Positions 16,318 through 24,911 of a DNA stretch of 64,000 nt are shown here, piece by piece. This stretch comes from Humidesulfovibrio sp. (GTDB lineage: Bacteria; Desulfobacterota; Desulfovibrionia; Desulfovibrionales; Desulfovibrionaceae), in assembly GCF_031082295.1 (NCBI RefSeq), contig NZ_JAVHLD010000002.1:110042-174041 (forward strand), written 5' to 3'. The first letter of the stretch is position 1, and the number at the start of each line of letters is the position of its first letter. Under the pieces are notes generated by a model that saw only the letters and a list, made by a program, of their open reading frames with translations, was not told the origin of the DNA and made no database searches. The translations under genes were made by a program, and so were the position numbers.

Positions 16318-17184
16318 ATGAAGGGCATCATACTGGCGGGCGGTTCCGGCACGCGCCTGCACCCGCTGACCAAGGTCATCAGCAAACAGCTCCTGCCCGT
16401 GTTCGACAAGCCCATGATCTACTACCCGCTGTCCACCCTCATGCTGGCGGGCATCCGCGACATACTCGTCATTTCCACCCCTTCCGACCTGCCCCGCTTC
16501 CGCGAGATGCTGGGCGACGGCTCGGACCTGGGCTTGCGCTTTTCCTACGTGGCCCAACCGAGCCCCGACGGCCTTGCCCAGGCCTTCATCCTCGGCGCGG
16601 ACTTCATCGGAAACGACACCGTGTGCCTGGTGCTGGGCGACAACATCTTCTACGCCAAGGGCTTGAGCGAAGTCTTGCAGCGCTCGGCGGCGCTGACCAA
16701 GGGCGGCAGGATCTTCGCCTACCCGGTGAAAGACCCCGAGCGCTTCGGCGTGGTGGAGTTCGACCGCGACCACAAGGTGCTTTCCATCGAGGAGAAGCCC
16801 AAGGAGCCGAAATCGCGCTATGCGGTGACGGGCCTGTATTTCTACGACAACGACGTGGTGGACATCGCGCGGAACTTGAAGCCCTCGGCGCGCGGCGAGC
16901 TTGAGATAACGGACGTGAACAACGCCTACCTGGGGCGCGGCGACCTGACGGTGGAACTCACCGGGCGCGGCTGGGCCTGGCTCGACATGGGCACGCACGA
17001 GTCGCTTCTGCGCGCGTCCAACTTCGTGCACATGATCCAGGAAAACCAGAGCCTGCGCATCGCCTGCGTGGAGGAGATCGCCTACCGCATGGGCTACATC
17101 GACGCCGCGCAACTGGAGAAGCTGGCCTGCTGCATGCTCAAGAACGATTACGGGCAGTATTTGATGGAGGTTCTGCGGGGGTAG
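16318..17184 (+). CDS. rmlA: Glucose-1-phosphate thymidylyltransferase
   Basis: 288 residues, family-typical length. It makes dTDP-glucose from glucose-1-phosphate and dTTP, the first step to dTDP-rhamnose for surface polysaccharide. The nucleotidyltransferase loop [20 protein letters not shown], the VLGDNIFY motif with the metal-binding Asp, and [12 protein letters not shown] are diagnostic. GAGGAAG lies just upstream of ATG 16318. The other rml genes are not in the window, so the pathway genes are dispersed here. It converges on the cysteine-rich ORF with only 3 nt between stops. Confidence 0.96.
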   Translation: MKGIILAGGSGTRLHPLTKVISKQLLPVFDKPMIYYPLSTLMLAGIRDILVISTPSDLPRFREMLGDGSDLGLRFSYVAQPSPDGLAQAFILGADFIGNDTVCLVLGDNIFYAKGLSEVLQRSAALTKGGRIFAYPVKDPERFGVVEFDRDHKVLSIEEKPKEPKSRYAVTGLYFYDNDVVDIARNLKPSARGELEITDVNNAYLGRGDLTVELTGRGWAWLDMGTHESLLRASNFVHMIQENQSLRIACVEEIAYRMGYIDAAQLEKLACCMLKNDYGQYLMEVLRG

Positions 17185-17187
17185 AGC

Positions 17188-17484
17188 CTACCGCCGCCCC
17201 TCTCGGCACGCCCGCAGTTCTCCCTCGCACTCCCTCTCGCAGTGCCGCAAGTACATCATGTCGCCGTTCTCGGCGTAGTCGTCCTGGCAGCGGATGCGGC
17301 AGACGGCAAGTCTGTCGGCGCAGCAATGCGGATCGGACGGGTCGCGGCCAGGGCGGCAGTCGCTGCGGTAGTTCTTGAGCGAAGGCGAAGAATCTCGCTG
17401 GTGCAGACGCCCCTCGGCCGCCACCGGCACGGGGTCGCAGCAAGTGAGCAGAAGTCCCAAGGCAAGCCAGAACAGCAGACGCAT
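17188..17484 (-). CDS. Small secreted twin-CX3C cysteine-rich protein
   Basis: 98 residues, no recognised family. A signal peptide (LLFWLALGLLLT core) is followed by a likely signal-peptidase site after Ala23 (VAA-EG). The mature part has eight cysteines (43, 54, 55, 62, 66, 82, 86, 93). Cys62-x3-Cys66 and Cys82-x3-Cys86, with 15 residues between, form a twin CX3C arrangement of the type that makes disulfide-locked helical hairpins. GGGAGGG before ATG 17484 is a strong ribosome site. It follows pdxA by 29 nt, probably as the last gene of glgB-pdxA. Confidence 0.78.
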   Translation of the reverse strand: MRLLFWLALGLLLTCCDPVPVAAEGRLHQRDSSPSLKNYRSDCRPGRDPSDPHCCADRLAVCRIRCQDDYAENGDMMYLRHCERECEGELRACREGRR

Positions 17485-17513
17485 GGACGTCCCTCCCGCC
17501 TAAGGTTGCGGCC

Positions 17514-18554
17514 CTACCCCACCAGCCGCCGCGCCAGATCAAGCGCAGCGACGAAGCTCGTCAACTTCGCCTTGCCCGTGCCCACCAGATCATAGCCCGT
17601 GCCGTGGTCCGGCGAGGTACGGATTATGGGCAGGCCGAGGGTCACGTTCACCGCCTCGCCGAAGTGCAGAAGCTTTAGCGGCGCGAGCCCCTGGTCGTGG
17701 TACATGGCGACCACGGCCGGGTAGCGCCCGCGGGCGGCAAAGTGGAACAGGGTGTCCGCCGGAATGGGGCCTTCGACGTTCAGGCCCTGGGCCCGGGCCT
17801 CGCGCACCGCCGGGCCGACGATCTCCTCGTCCTCGCGGCCAATGCGCCCGGACTCTCCCGCATGCGGGTTCAGGCCGCACACGCCGATCGGCCCCGCAAG
17901 GCCCAGCCGCTCCACAAACGCGGCGGTGTGGTTGAGCGCGCGAAGAATGCCCGCGCGCGTCACAAGGCGCGGCACCTCGGACAGCGGCGGATGCGTGGTC
18001 ACAAGGCTCACCCGCAGCACCATCTGGCTGTCGTCGCTCGGCATCGGCCCGCAGAGATGCATGGTGACGTTCTCGCGGCCGACGCCCAGCCCTTCGGCAA
18101 GAAACTCCGTGTGGCCGGGAAAGGCGAACCCGGCCTGCTGCAGGCTGGACTTGTTCAGCGGGCAGGTGACAAGCCCCCGGATGATTCCCGCTCTCGCCAG
18201 CCTCACGGCAAGGTCCAGGCTGCGACCCGCAGCCAGCCCACCGGCGACCGCGGGCGCCCCCGGCGGATAGTCCAGGTCGGACAGATCCTTGGGCTCCACA
18301 AAATACGCGCCCGGCGGACGCGCGGCGAGTTGCTCGGACACGGGCGCGGTGTCGTCAAGCACCTCGAAAAAACGCGGGCGGCCTTCCAGCGCGCGCACCA
18401 GCGCGGACAGGGGCCCAATGAGAAGCAGGCGTTCGCCGCGTTCCTGATAGTGCTGCGGGGCGTCGGCCAGGGCGCGCACCACAAGTTCCGGCCCAAGCCC
18501 GCAGGGATCGCCCAGAGTGATGCCCAGGGTGGTGGCTGGAATGTGCGAATCCAC
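17514..18554 (-). CDS. pdxA: 4-hydroxythreonine-4-phosphate dehydrogenase
   Basis: 346 residues. PdxA oxidises 4-phosphohydroxy-L-threonine in pyridoxal phosphate synthesis. ITLGDPCGLGPEL at the start, TCPLNKSSLQQAGFAFPGHT (substrate and metal His), LNPHAGESGRIGREDEEI and VAMYHDQGLAPLK are PdxA motifs. The start is taken as GTG 18554 with AGGGGG upstream; the frame runs open to 18977 but upstream sequence is glgB read out of phase. It begins 11 nt after the glgB stop. Confidence 0.95.
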   Translation of the reverse strand: MDSHIPATTLGITLGDPCGLGPELVVRALADAPQHYQERGERLLLIGPLSALVRALEGRPRFFEVLDDTAPVSEQLAARPPGAYFVEPKDLSDLDYPPGAPAVAGGLAAGRSLDLAVRLARAGIIRGLVTCPLNKSSLQQAGFAFPGHTEFLAEGLGVGRENVTMHLCGPMPSDDSQMVLRVSLVTTHPPLSEVPRLVTRAGILRALNHTAAFVERLGLAGPIGVCGLNPHAGESGRIGREDEEIVGPAVREARAQGLNVEGPIPADTLFHFAARGRYPAVVAMYHDQGLAPLKLLHFGEAVNVTLGLPIIRTSPDHGTGYDLVGTGKAKLTSFVAALDLARRLVG

Positions 18555-18565
18555 GAATCCCCCTG

Positions 18566-20458
18566 CTAGCCCGGCATGAAAGCCATGGCCGACAACGGCG
18601 GCAAACTCAGGGTCAGGTGCGTGCCGCCGGGGCTGTCCCAGGCCTGCGCGCCGCCGGCGTTGCCCACGTTGGATCCGCCGTAGATGGCTGCGTCGGAGTT
18701 GAACACCTCTCGCCAATGCCCGCCGCCAGGACAGCGCACGCTGTACTCCTGGCGCACCACGGGCGTGAAGTTGAAGACCCACAGGACCGGCGCGTGGCCT
18801 GGCGCAAGCCGCGCGAAGGCCAGCACGGAGTTGCTCCAGTCGTTGACGCTCATCCACTCGAAGCCCTTCCAGCTGGTGTCGGCCTCGAACATGGCCGGGG
18901 TCTCGCGCAGGATGCGGTTCAGGTCGCCGACGAGGCGCGAAACGCCAGTGTGCGTATGGAATTCGTGCAGGATCCAATCAAGCTCGCGCTTGCAGTTCCA
19001 CTCGTTCCACTGGCCGAACTCGCAGCCCATGAACAGCAGCTTCTTGCCCGGATGCGCCCATTGGTAGGCCAGCAGCAGGCGCAGGTTGGCAAACTGCTGC
19101 CACATGTCGCCGGGCATCTTGGACAGGAGCGCGCCCTTGCCGTGCACCACCTCGTCGTGGGAGATGGGCAGCACGAAATTCTCGCTGAAGGCGTAGAGCA
19201 TGGAGAAGGTCAGGCTGTTGTGGTGGTAGGCCCGGTGCACGGGATCGTGCGCGAAATAGGCCAAGGTGTCATTCATCCAGCCCATGTTCCACTTGAAGGT
19301 GAAACCAAGGCCGCCAGTGTAGGTGGGGCGTGACACGCCGGGCCAGGCCGTGGACTCTTCGGCGATCATCAGCGCGCCGGGATAGTGGGCGTGGACGACG
19401 GTGTTCAGCTCCTTGAGAAGCTCTATGGCGGCGAGGTTCTCACGCCCGCCGAACTCGTTTGGTATCCAGTCACCTGCCTCGCGCGAGTAGTCCAGATAGA
19501 GCATGGAGGCCACGGCGTCGATGCGGATGCCGTCGATGTGGAATTCCTTGAACCAGTAGAGCGCATTGGCCAGGAGGAAGTTTTTCACCTCATGGCGGCT
19601 GTAGTTGAAGATGTAGGTGCCCCAATCCGGGTGCTCGCCCTTGCGCGGGTCTTCGTGTTCGAACAGGGCCGTGCCGTCAAAGCGTCCCAGGCACCAGTCA
19701 TCCTTCGGGAAATGGCCTGGCACCCAGTCCAGTATGACGCCGATGCCTTCCTCGTGGCAGCGGTTCACGAGATAGCGCAAGCCGTCCGGTTCGCCGAAAC
19801 GCGAGGTGGGCGCGAAATAGTGGCTGGTCTGATAGCCCCAGGACTCGTCCAGGGGGTGCTCGGCCAGGGGCATGAACTCGATGTGCGTAAAGCCCAGCGA
19901 CTTCACGTATTCGATGAGCTCATCGGCCAGCTGGCTGTAGGACAAGAAATTGCCGTCGCGCATGCGCCAGGACCCGGCGTGGACTTCATACACCGACTGA
20001 GGACGGTTGAGCGGCGGGTCGAAACGCTTGCGGGCGTCCAGCCACTCGGCATCGCTCCACGTAAAGCCGTCAAGGCTCCAGGCCCGGGCGGCGTTTCCGG
20101 GGCGCATCTCCGCGTACAGGGCGAAGGGGTCGGTCTTGAAAGTGGTGTGGCCGTGGCGATCCTTGACGGCGAACTTGTACAGCTCGCCCTTGGCCAGGCC
20201 AGGCACGAACCCGGCCCAGATGCCGGAGGAGCCCACAGGGTACAGCGGGTGGTCCTTGCCCCACCAGTCGTTGAACGGTCCGACCAGCCGCACCTTGCGC
20301 GCGTTGGGCGCCCAGACCGCAAAACGATAGCCCTGGGCTCCCTCCTGCTCATGCGGATGCGCGCCCAGGATGCGGTAAAGATCCCAGTGTTCGCCCTTGC
20401 CGAACAGGTAGAGGTCGAAGGGTTCGATAAAGACCGGCTGGGTGACGTGATTGCTCAT
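18566..20458 (-). CDS. glgB: 1,4-alpha-glucan branching enzyme
   Basis: 630 residues, GH13 family. It forms alpha-1,6 branches in glycogen. An N-terminal CBM48 domain (YRFAVWAPNARKVRLVG) precedes the TIM barrel with GIRIDAVASMLYLDY (nucleophile Asp), MIAEESTAWP (acid Glu) and LPISHDEVVHGKG (third Asp). ATG 20458 follows GGAGCAACAAGC; the longer frame to 20521 lacks a signal. It is co-transcribed with pdxA. No other glycogen genes are in the window. Confidence 0.96.
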   Translation of the reverse strand: MSNHVTQPVFIEPFDLYLFGKGEHWDLYRILGAHPHEQEGAQGYRFAVWAPNARKVRLVGPFNDWWGKDHPLYPVGSSGIWAGFVPGLAKGELYKFAVKDRHGHTTFKTDPFALYAEMRPGNAARAWSLDGFTWSDAEWLDARKRFDPPLNRPQSVYEVHAGSWRMRDGNFLSYSQLADELIEYVKSLGFTHIEFMPLAEHPLDESWGYQTSHYFAPTSRFGEPDGLRYLVNRCHEEGIGVILDWVPGHFPKDDWCLGRFDGTALFEHEDPRKGEHPDWGTYIFNYSRHEVKNFLLANALYWFKEFHIDGIRIDAVASMLYLDYSREAGDWIPNEFGGRENLAAIELLKELNTVVHAHYPGALMIAEESTAWPGVSRPTYTGGLGFTFKWNMGWMNDTLAYFAHDPVHRAYHHNSLTFSMLYAFSENFVLPISHDEVVHGKGALLSKMPGDMWQQFANLRLLLAYQWAHPGKKLLFMGCEFGQWNEWNCKRELDWILHEFHTHTGVSRLVGDLNRILRETPAMFEADTSWKGFEWMSVNDWSNSVLAFARLAPGHAPVLWVFNFTPVVRQEYSVRCPGGGHWREVFNSDAAIYGGSNVGNAGGAQAWDSPGGTHLTLSLPPLSAMAFMPG

Positions 20459-20580
20459 GCTTGTTGCTCCGGGTTGGGCTGCGACCGTCAGGACCGGGCG
20501 GTGCGGACTTCGGCCTATCAATTCCCTACCCTAGTTGCGGCCCGGAGACAACGCCCCACGCACACCAATCCGGTGCGGCA

Positions 20581-21168
20581 TCAGAGCCCGAGCAAGTCAG
20601 CCAGGGGAGGCCAGGCGGCAAGCAACCCAGCGATCTCGGCGTAGCCCCCGGCGTCAGGATGGATCGCATCACCGGCGGCAAGTGCGTCCATGTAGCCTTT
20701 GGAGGCGGAAAGCGGCGTGAACAGGTCGTAGCCCGGCACGCCCAGTTCGTCGCAGACGGCCAAAAGGGCCAGCCCAAGCTCGCGGTTCCGGGCGGCCCAG
20801 GCCGGGTCGCTGGACGGCGGCGGCGCGATGAACACGGTGCGCCCTAGAGAGGCAGCCTCGCGAAGCATGCGCTTCACGGAGGAGGCGGCGTCCTGCACAG
20901 GCACCTGTTGCGGCCGGTCCGCGGCGCCGAAGCTGAACACGAAGGCCATGTCCTCGCCTGGACGCGTGCGCCGGGCGGTCTCTTCCTGCCAGCGCGCTGC
21001 CACGCGCACGGAGGAGTCGCCACGCAGGCCAAGGTTGCACAAGGTCAGAGCGGTTGCGCGGTTCGGGGCCAAGGCGAAGCTGGCCTGGGCCAGCCGCCCC
21101 ACCCAGCCGAGCGCCTGGGCATCGCCGATGCCTTGCACGGTCGAGTCTCCCACAAAGCAGATGACCAT
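20581..21168 (-). CDS. SGNH/GDSL-family hydrolase
   Basis: 195 residues. Block I is VGDSTVQG, with the nucleophile Ser in GDS; block II is LGLRGDSS; block V is DAIHPDAGGY with the Asp-x-x-His pair. Block III, normally GxND, reads GAAD, so the oxyanion-hole Asn appears lost. No signal peptide is present, so it should be a cytoplasmic esterase, lipase or acyl-hydrolase of unknown substrate. Stop of the flavin-barrel gene upstream lies 9 nt away, so the two form an operon. Confidence 0.8.
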   Translation of the reverse strand: MVICFVGDSTVQGIGDAQALGWVGRLAQASFALAPNRATALTLCNLGLRGDSSVRVAARWQEETARRTRPGEDMAFVFSFGAADRPQQVPVQDAASSVKRMLREAASLGRTVFIAPPPSSDPAWAARNRELGLALLAVCDELGVPGYDLFTPLSASKGYMDALAAGDAIHPDAGGYAEIAGLLAAWPPLADLLGL

Positions 21169-21177
21169 GCCGTCCTC

Positions 21178-21645
21178 CTAGGTGAGCTTCAGCCGTGCGG
21201 TGGCCCGGTCGATGTCGATGGCCAGAACATAGGTTTTGTCGAGGATGCCCTCGTCGTAGGGGAAGTCATCTCGCCCCGCGTGCTTGCGCATGAGGACGTT
21301 CAGCGCCGCCACCTTGTCGCCCGCGAGCGCCACCTCGCGCACATGGCCGGAACCAAGCACGCAGCGGAACTTGTAGCCCCACTGGCAGGCAAGTTCGCCA
21401 GTCTTGGGCTCCAGGTCAACTGCTGCGGAAAAGGCCACACGGGTACCGGTGGCCATTGCCAGGCGAAAGGCCTCGGCCTTGCGCCCCTTTTTGGACGAGT
21501 GCAAGTAGAGCACTCCCCCCTCCAAAGCGGCGTTCACAGGCACCGAATACGGCCCCTCCTCGTCCACCAGGGCCAGAGTCACATACTCGGCGCGATTGAG
21601 AATATCAGCCACAACCGCCTGATCGTCCGTCACATCCTTGCGCAT
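21178..21645 (-). CDS. FMN-binding split-barrel (PNPOx-like) protein
   Basis: 155 residues of the pyridoxamine-5'-phosphate-oxidase-like superfamily (NimA-like branch). Typical features are ILNRAEYVTLALVDEEGPYS, the loop VLYLHSSKKGRKAEAFR, and GYKFRCVLGSGHV. These proteins bind flavin or heme and act in reductive detoxification; the substrate is unknown. ATG 21645 sits 4 nt after TGGAGGATCG; the frame to 21678 starts upstream of that site. It is divergent from the DUF2064 gene. Confidence 0.82.
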   Translation of the reverse strand: MRKDVTDDQAVVADILNRAEYVTLALVDEEGPYSVPVNAALEGGVLYLHSSKKGRKAEAFRLAMATGTRVAFSAAVDLEPKTGELACQWGYKFRCVLGSGHVREVALAGDKVAALNVLMRKHAGRDDFPYDEGILDKTYVLAIDIDRATARLKLT

Positions 21646-21780
21646 CGATCCTCCAAAAACAATTGATGTTGTCTCCACGCCAGAAAGTATCCTTATTGCG
21701 GAGAGGCTTCAAGCGCGCAAAATCATACCCCTTCGGGGTTGCCAGGCCGAGCCCGGGTGCTTACTGTCTGCATCGCCGCC

Positions 21781-21797
21781 GGAGCGAGGATCGCTCC
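21781..21797. repeat. 7-bp inverted repeat in 5' region of the DUF2064 gene
   Basis: GGAGCGA GGA TCGCTCC, perfect arms with a 3-nt loop, 32 nt before ATG 21829. It could be an mRNA hairpin or a regulator site. Confidence 0.3.
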
Positions 21798-21828
21798 GCA
21801 GCACACTGCCAGCGCCACAGGAGACTTC

Positions 21829-22497
21829 ATGAAATCCGCCGTACTGCTTTTTGCCAACACTCCCCTGCCTGTACTCACGCCTGAGGCGATGTCCGGCGCT
21901 GGCCCTGATCCGCTCGCCCTGGCCTTGCTGAAGGACACCCTTCGCAATCTTGCCGACGTCGACGCCGAAGTCTTTCTGTTTCTTGATCCCGGCCAGGACA
22001 AGGAGCAGGCCAAGGCCCTGCTCGGCAAAGGGAGATTCAAAATCAGCAACGCCCTGGGCCGCAACATCACCGTGCAGCAGCGCAACGCCTTCCGCCTCGT
22101 GTTTTCTCGCCAGTACGAGCGTGCCATCCTTGTCAGCAACGCCACGCCCGACCTGCCGACCCACGCCGTGCAGTCGGCCCTGGACGGACTGGGCTGGAAG
22201 AACGCCTGCATCGGCCCGGTGCCGTCGCCGAATGGCGAGCCTGAGGACATCTACGCCCTGGGGTTCCACACCGAGGCCTGGATGACAGAGGCTTTCGATC
22301 AGGTGGACCGCGCCCGACCGGCCCTGTTTCGCCGGCTGGAGACGCTCATGCTCTTCTACGAGCGCAAGGTCCATATCCTTCCGGAATACGCGCCAATCAC
22401 CGACCTGACCCAGTGCCCGGCGCTTGTGGAGCGTTGCAGGGAGACGCGCTTCGCCCAACTGCCGTCGCTCCGCCTTGCCGGGGAACGGTCGGCCTAG
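21829..22497 (+). CDS. DUF2064 / TIGR04282-like glycosyltransferase
   Basis: 222 residues. The opening AVLLFANTPLP, the VTVQQRN-like stretch and YERAILVSNATPDLP place it in the DUF2064 family, a GT-A-fold group whose best known members act in arsenosugar synthesis. Where other members have SDxPxL, this one has SNATPDLP, so the metal-binding Asp is displaced or absent. No arsenic genes are near. ATG 21829 has CAGGAGA upstream. It converges on the MocR gene with 3 nt between. Confidence 0.7.
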   Translation: MKSAVLLFANTPLPVLTPEAMSGAGPDPLALALLKDTLRNLADVDAEVFLFLDPGQDKEQAKALLGKGRFKISNALGRNITVQQRNAFRLVFSRQYERAILVSNATPDLPTHAVQSALDGLGWKNACIGPVPSPNGEPEDIYALGFHTEAWMTEAFDQVDRARPALFRRLETLMLFYERKVHILPEYAPITDLTQCPALVERCRETRFAQLPSLRLAGERSA

Positions 22498-22500
22498 CGT

Positions 22501-23883
22501 TCAGACAATGGCCCGGCCGGGCCGCGGCGCCTGCTGCAGCAGCTCGCGCAGAATCTCAAGCCCACGGCGGAGCTCCTCGTGGCTGCGCGCCGCGCTCAAG
22601 GACACGCGCACGGCCATGGGCGCAGAGGTTTGCCCTACCGCAAAAGACTCGCCCGCGACGACGACGACTCCACGTTCCAGGGCCGCGCGCTCGAAGTCTG
22701 AACCGCGCCAAGGCTCCGGCAACTCCAGCCAAATGAAGTAGCCGTCACGACGTGAACGGAAGCGCTGCCCGGCCAGCACCTCACGCGCCAGAGCGCTACG
22801 GCTCGCGCCCTCGGCCCGCTTGCGCGCCAGCACCTTGTCTGCCGTGCCGTCGCCGATCCAAAGGCAGGCCAGCTCCACGCACAGGGGCGCGGCAAGCCAA
22901 GTGGTGCCGGTGATGCCAAGAGACAGGCGCTCCACGTGTTCCTGGGGGCTGGACACAAAAGCCACGCGCAAGCCCCCGGCGATGCTCTTGGACACGCTGG
23001 CGATGAAAAACGTACGTTCCGGCGCCAGACTGGCCACAGAGAGTGTCGGGTCTTCGGCAGTCAGGGCGTAGGCCGCGTCCTCCACCACCAGCAGCCCGCG
23101 CTGCCGCGCAATTTCGGCCAGCTGCGCCAGCCGTTGCGGACCGGCTCCGGCAGTGGTGGGGTTGTGCACGCCCGGAGCGAAATACAGACCGCGCACAGTC
23201 TCTCGGGAACAGGCCTCGGCCAAGGCCTCGGGCAACACGCCCTCCTCGTCGCACGCCAGAGGCAAAAGCCTCAACCCCGCCAATGCAGCCGCGCTCATCA
23301 TCCCGGGATAGTTCAGCTCAGCCGTGGCGATGCGGTCACCTGGCCGGAACAACGTGGAAAACAGCACCACCAGGGCATGCTGCCCGCCGCTGGTAATCAG
23401 AACTCGCTCAGGCCCGGCGTCGAGCCCATAGCGCGACAACCACGCCGATCCCATCTCGCGATGACGGAGCATGCCGCGTGACGGCTGGTAACGCAAAAGC
23501 TCCTGCGCATCGCCGCGCCTGGCGATCTCTCGCAGCCCCGCACCGAGGTCAGGGTCCAGGCCGTACATGCCCGTCACCAACCCCAAGTCCACCCGTTCCG
23601 GCTGGGCCGTATCGCCGCCCCACCAGGGCATCGCGTCGTCCTTGCCCAGGGAGACGACGGTGCCGCGCCCGACCTCTCCCCGCACCAGTCCGCGCCGCGA
23701 AGCCTCGGCGTAGCCGCGCGTCACGGTTCCCACGGTCACGCCGAGAGCGTCGGCCAAATCGCGATGCGTCGGCAGGCGATCGCCCTGCTTCAGCGCGCCC
23801 CGCTCCACGTCAGCCAGGATGGCGTCCGCGAGGCCAAGGTACTTGGGCTTGTCGTCGGCAAGTTTCGGCGTCCATATTGTCAT
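22501..23883 (-). CDS. MocR-type regulator (GntR HTH plus aminotransferase domain)
   Basis: 460 residues. An N-terminal GntR winged helix (LPTHRDLADALGVTVGTVTR) is fused to a fold-type I aminotransferase domain; APGVHNPTTAG, the PLP-phosphate region VVEDAAY and the Schiff-base lysine in ASVSKSIAGG are all present. MocR proteins bind PLP and a metabolite and usually control a divergent gene. Here that is a LysE exporter, so the ligand is probably an amino acid. ATG 23883 has no Shine-Dalgarno sequence; the predicted -10 ends 8 nt upstream, so the mRNA is probably leaderless. Confidence 0.9.
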   Translation of the reverse strand: MTIWTPKLADDKPKYLGLADAILADVERGALKQGDRLPTHRDLADALGVTVGTVTRGYAEASRRGLVRGEVGRGTVVSLGKDDAMPWWGGDTAQPERVDLGLVTGMYGLDPDLGAGLREIARRGDAQELLRYQPSRGMLRHREMGSAWLSRYGLDAGPERVLITSGGQHALVVLFSTLFRPGDRIATAELNYPGMMSAAALAGLRLLPLACDEEGVLPEALAEACSRETVRGLYFAPGVHNPTTAGAGPQRLAQLAEIARQRGLLVVEDAAYALTAEDPTLSVASLAPERTFFIASVSKSIAGGLRVAFVSSPQEHVERLSLGITGTTWLAAPLCVELACLWIGDGTADKVLARKRAEGASRSALAREVLAGQRFRSRRDGYFIWLELPEPWRGSDFERAALERGVVVVAGESFAVGQTSAPMAVRVSLSAARSHEELRRGLEILRELLQQAPRPGRAIV

Positions 23884-23891
23884 GGGTACAA

Positions 23892-23920
23892 TAAATACAT
23901 TGACCACAAAACAATGTCAA
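23892..23920 (-). promoter_or_regulatory. Promoter of the MocR gene
   Basis: Minus strand: TTGACA (23920-23915), exactly 17 nt, TATTTA (23897-23892). Transcription would start at or next to the ATG at 23883. A GGTACAAT element (23885-23892) overlaps the -10 and start, which fits autorepression. Confidence 0.68.
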
Positions 23921-23981
23921 CAGTAATGCTGTCTACATCGATTCAGCCATGAATCGTCAAGGATTCTGGATAAGAGAAATC

Positions 23982-24000
23982 GGTACAATCATGAATTGTA
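23982..24000. promoter_or_regulatory. Candidate MocR operator/activator site
   Basis: GGTACAAT at 23982-23989 repeats the element over the mocR start (23885-23892). Here it is part of an inverted repeat TACAAT-n5-ATTGTA (23984-24000). It overlaps where the -35 of the lysE gene would be, upstream of a TATATC -10 (24009-24014) that has no good -35, so activation is plausible. Confidence 0.5.
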
Positions 24001-24061
24001 TCGATCACTATATCAAAGAGACTCATCGGACCAAGGAAGAGTTCACAATCAGGAGAAGACC

Positions 24062-24706
24062 ATGACTACGCAACTTTTAGTTTCTCTGTGCCTGTTTGCC
24101 TTTGTCACGTCCGCCACGCCCGGACCGAACAACGCCATGCTCTTTTCCTCGGGCGTGAACTATGGATTCAGGCGTACATTGCCACACCTCATGGGTGTCA
24201 CTCTCGGCTTCACGTTCATGCAATTGGCGCTGGGCCTTGGGGTGGGGATTGTGTTCGAGACCGTGCCGGGCCTCTACTCCGTCCTGCGGGTGCTCGGCCT
24301 GGCCTACATGCTTTATCTTGCCTGGGCCATCGGCACTGCAGTCCCGCCGCTCGCCAACAATGAAACAAGTGCTGCCGCAAAAGACACGGCCAAGGGCACG
24401 CCGATGACCTTCCTGCAGGCCACGGCCTTTCAGTGGGTGAACCCAAAGGCGCTCATGATGTGCATCACCGCGGCAAGCACCTACGCCCCGCCGGACCAAC
24501 CCATCCTTGGCGCGTTGATCGTCACGGCGGCCTTTCTGGTGGTGGGGATGCCCTGCTGCGGGGCCTGGGCCGCGCTGGGATCGCTCATGCGAGGGTTCAT
24601 GCAGGACCGCCGCAGGCTCCGCGTCTTCAACGTCGCCATGGCGTTTGCCCTTGTGGCCAGCATGGCGCCCATGGCCGGTGATCTGCTCTCGGGCAATCTG
24701 TTTTAA
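24062..24706 (+). CDS. LysE/RhtB-family amino acid exporter
   Basis: 214 residues with about six membrane helices. The family motif SATPGPNNAMLFSSG near the first helix is diagnostic of LysE/RhtB translocators, which export amino acids or derivatives across the inner membrane. FQWVNPKALMM in the middle is also typical. AGGAGAAG precedes ATG 24062. It is divergent from the MocR regulator, likely its controller. The substrate is not deducible. Confidence 0.92.
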   Translation: MTTQLLVSLCLFAFVTSATPGPNNAMLFSSGVNYGFRRTLPHLMGVTLGFTFMQLALGLGVGIVFETVPGLYSVLRVLGLAYMLYLAWAIGTAVPPLANNETSAAAKDTAKGTPMTFLQATAFQWVNPKALMMCITAASTYAPPDQPILGALIVTAAFLVVGMPCCGAWAALGSLMRGFMQDRRRLRVFNVAMAFALVASMAPMAGDLLSGNLF

Positions 24707-24737
24707 CCGGGCAAGCCGGACGCGAGGAGGATGCGAA

Positions 24738-24908
24738 ATGGTGCCGCTGCTTTCGGAACTGTGGAGAGGCATAGAATATGTGCTGCGACCAGATGACGAC
24801 AGGCCAGGAGGTCGCCAGCGCCACCCGCTGGCGGGAACGGCGAAGGCGATCTTTTGGGCAACGCTCGCCCTTCTAGCCGGCATCGGCCTGGGGCAGCTGG
24901 GAGCCTAG
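24738..24908 (+). CDS. Small single-pass membrane protein
   Basis: 56 residues, not recognised. GAGGAGG at 24724-24730 lies 7 nt before the ATG. The N-terminal half is polar (WRGIEYVLRPDDDRPGG), and one helix follows (AIFWATLALLAGIGLGQL). It begins 31 nt after lysE on the same strand, so it may be co-transcribed and associated with that exporter. Confidence 0.55.
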   Translation: MVPLLSELWRGIEYVLRPDDDRPGGRQRHPLAGTAKAIFWATLALLAGIGLGQLGA

Positions 24909-24911
24909 CGC

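Noticed and set aside
18555-18977. N-terminal extension of pdxA to 18977
   Set aside because: It is the out-of-phase shadow of glgB; PdxA homology begins at GTG 18554 with its own ribosome site.
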